Shown here piece by piece: positions 6,891 to 8,247 of a stretch of 8,247 nucleotides of DNA; positions within the stretch are counted from its first letter, which is position 1; each line of letters begins with the position of its first letter. The position numbers and the translations under genes were made by a program. The stretch spans positions 1 through 8,247 of the forward strand of contig CADBLW010000176.1 in assembly GCA_902795625.1 (NCBI GenBank), in the 5' to 3' direction. The notes beneath the pieces are model-generated. The model did no database searches. It was not told where the DNA came from and worked only from the letters and a program-made list of their open reading frames with translations. The DNA comes from an uncultured Lachnospiraceae bacterium. Lineage in GTDB: Bacteria > Bacillota > Clostridia > Lachnospirales > Lachnospiraceae.

Positions 6891-8054
6891 ATGGAAGAAA
6901 CACCGAAGGAAAGACGCCGTGATATCGATGAAAGGCATTATCTGATCTTCAATGGGCTCATGCTGATCGTATTTGTGTATTCCATGATCCTCATTATGCT
7001 TGCGGATCGTTGGCCGATCGATCAGGAAGCGGCCGTAACCGTGCAGATTAAGACGGCGGAACCATGCTATGTCGCGATTCTCTCCACCGATACGGATCGC
7101 TACGGGGTCTTTGTCAGAAAGTCTTTGTTTGGCGAAAAATCCGTTGATTCGATCGACGAAACCGAGGAGTATTATTGGGCGGCCGTACAGGACGCCGGGA
7201 TTTCGCGCGGGCTCACCGAGGAGGAAGCACAGCTCCTTGTGAAATCAAAGCAACAGGAGCTTGCGACGGATGACGGCAAATATTCTTACGAGATGTATCG
7301 AGAGCTGGTACAATACTATCTCAATCGGCAGGATCTCAGATTCCTGCTTGATCCGGAACCCGATCCGCGCGCATATGCACCGTATGAGGTCTGGACCGGG
7401 ATTGCAGCGTATGAAGATCCCGACGGGTACCGTTTCGTTCATCAGAACGCATGGGTGACAACGCGCGGTGATGTGACTGCCCGGTGGTATGCGCTTCTTC
7501 TGCCCGGACAGTTCAAGGTACTTCTGTACTGGCTGGAGAGCGGTCGGTATGCGGTGTCCGGAGTGCTCGAGCGCAAGCAGAGCTTCAGTGAGTTCCGCGT
7601 TACCGTAGAGACACTGCCCGGGGAGACTGTGGAGCAGCTTCAGGTCGAGGATGTGAGCAGGAGCGAGGCGGTGCCGTTGTGGGCTTTCCCGGCAGCATTT
7701 GTTGTGATGGTCGGGCTGGAACTCCTGATCGCACTGGCATGCGGCGCAAAATGGCCGTGGCAGGTGAAGATCATTGCCGCAGTCAGCGCGGCGATGCATG
7801 TGCTTCTGTTCCTGGTTGCGGTTCTGACGCGCCAGGTGTGTCTCTATGAGGGAACCCTGCGTATGCATTACACTTTCTTCGTACTGGCGAAGATCGTGGT
7901 TATCCCGGTTCTTGAAATGCCGCTTTATGTATGGCTTCTCCGGGCGAAGGACAAACATGCCCCTAAGTACAAAATCTGTGATTTTACTCTTTTTGTAAAC
8001 TGGCTGCCCGTAACTCTGACCCTGTTGCTCGCGGCGTGGCTGCAGCTGATCTGA
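6891..8054 (+). CDS. Uncharacterised membrane protein with large extracytoplasmic domain
   Basis: I do not recognise this 387-aa protein. It has a basic N-terminus (KERRR, 6-10) and a first hydrophobic helix at about 18-38. A long soluble part follows (about 39-262), rich in acidic and aromatic residues, with predicted helices around 107-150 and a probable beta-rich section (about 165-255). Four more helices lie at about 263-284, 293-312, 327-350 and 365-385. Positive residues near the ends (KERRR; AKWPWQVK; RAKDKHAPKYK) fit N-terminus inside, the large domain outside, and the C-terminus outside. It shows no lipobox, zinc-binding HExxH, Walker or sensor kinase motif. It lies 34 nt after trmO, probably in the same transcript, and 126 nt before the tRNA gene. 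Third codon positions are less GC-biased than in its neighbours (Asp is mostly GAT), suggesting lower expression or a different history. The ORF itself is convincing; the function is unknown. Confidence 0.85.
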   Translation: MEETPKERRRDIDERHYLIFNGLMLIVFVYSMILIMLADRWPIDQEAAVTVQIKTAEPCYVAILSTDTDRYGVFVRKSLFGEKSVDSIDETEEYYWAAVQDAGISRGLTEEEAQLLVKSKQQELATDDGKYSYEMYRELVQYYLNRQDLRFLLDPEPDPRAYAPYEVWTGIAAYEDPDGYRFVHQNAWVTTRGDVTARWYALLLPGQFKVLLYWLESGRYAVSGVLERKQSFSEFRVTVETLPGETVEQLQVEDVSRSEAVPLWAFPAAFVVMVGLELLIALACGAKWPWQVKIIAAVSAAMHVLLFLVAVLTRQVCLYEGTLRMHYTFFVLAKIVVIPVLEMPLYVWLLRAKDKHAPKYKICDFTLFVNWLPVTLTLLLAAWLQLI

Positions 8055-8137
8055 CCGTGATCTGATCTTCGTTGCAGGCACAGACAACAAGTTTCGGGAG
8101 ACATCTTTGAGATTTGTCGAAAAACGGAAAATAGTGC
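8055..8137 (+). other. Intergenic region, no terminator seen
   Basis: Between the membrane-protein stop and the tRNA promoter I see no GC-rich hairpin followed by a T-run. The only repeated pattern is TGATCTGA at 8047-8054 and 8058-8065, spanning the stop codon, which is short and probably chance. Upstream transcription may therefore run into the tRNA gene. Confidence 0.5.
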
Positions 8138-8166
8138 TTGCAAATCGGGTTTGGTTGTGTTATATT
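8138..8166 (+). promoter_or_regulatory. Promoter for the tRNA-Thr gene
   Basis: TTGCAA (8138-8143) and TATATT (8161-8166) are separated by exactly 17 nt. Each matches four or five of the six consensus bases, and the surrounding DNA is more AT-rich than the genes. Transcription would begin near 8173, giving a 5' leader of about 8 nt before the tRNA. This suggests the tRNA is transcribed on its own rather than only by read-through. Confidence 0.75.
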
Positions 8167-8180
8167 AGCCGTTGTGTGAT

Positions 8181-8247
8181 GCTGCCTTGGCTCAGCTGGT
8201 AGAGCGTCGCCTTGGTAAGGCGGAGGTCGGCGGTTCAAATCCGCTAG
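8181..8247 (+). tRNA. tRNA-Thr (anticodon GGU), 3' end cut by window
   Basis: The cloverleaf can be folded by eye. The acceptor 5' strand is GCTGCCT (8181-8187), and the D arm is GCTC/GAGC (8190-8193 and 8202-8205). The anticodon stem is TCGCC/GGCGG (8207-8211, 8219-8223; one T-G pair) with loop TTGGTAA and anticodon GGT at 8214-8216. The T arm is GGCGG/CCGCT (8229-8233, 8241-8245) with loop TTCAAAT. The last two bases, AG, start the acceptor 3' strand expected to be AGGCAGC; the rest, the discriminator base and any CCA lie outside the window. It reads ACC and ACU threonine codons. U36-A37-A38 provide the context in which A37 becomes t6A, the substrate of TrmO encoded upstream. Confidence 0.95.

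Noticed and set aside
8047..8065. Direct repeat TGATCTGA at the end of the membrane-protein gene
   Set aside because: Two 8-base copies with a 3-base gap are too short to support a functional or mobile-element call.

Overview
The window looks like a stretch of conserved chromosome from a GC-rich member of the Clostridia, most likely Lachnospiraceae or a close relative. This is inferred from protein character: the Tex and cysteinyl-tRNA synthetase sequences have the wording I associate with that family, and the cysS-mrnC-rlmB order is the typical Firmicutes one. I could not run a search, so the taxonomic call is tentative. All genes lie on the + strand with short gaps. There is no insertion sequence, CRISPR array, phage gene or rRNA, and no convincing intrinsic terminator.

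Layout. Positions 1-89 hold what is probably the tail of an upstream gene, frame uncertain. Then follow tex (90-2366, S1-domain nucleic-acid-binding protein), a candidate sigma-A-type promoter (2374-2402), and a pyridoxal/pyridoxamine kinase gene (2455-3282). A 115-nt leader precedes cysS (3398-4834). Next come mrnC (4914-5369, Mini-RNase III), rlmB (5385-6134, 23S rRNA Gm2251 methyltransferase) and trmO (6164-6856, tRNA m6t6A37 methyltransferase). An unrecognised five-helix membrane protein (6891-8054) follows, and the window ends inside a tRNA-Thr(GGU) gene (8181 onward) with its own near-consensus promoter.

How it fits together. Most of the region serves translation and RNA metabolism: charging tRNA-Cys, maturing and methylating 23S rRNA, and modifying A37 of tRNA. 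Tex is also linked to RNA and transcription, and the vitamin B6 kinase supplies PLP to metabolism. The most notable context is that the gene for TrmO, an enzyme best known for methylating t6A37 in tRNA-Thr(GGU), lies about 1.3 kb upstream of a tRNA-Thr(GGU) gene. The only gene between them is the uncharacterised membrane protein. I see no clearly new defence, mobile or biosynthetic system. The best leads are that linkage, the unknown membrane protein, and an A-rich slippage-prone tract in cysS that runs straight into out-of-frame stop codons.
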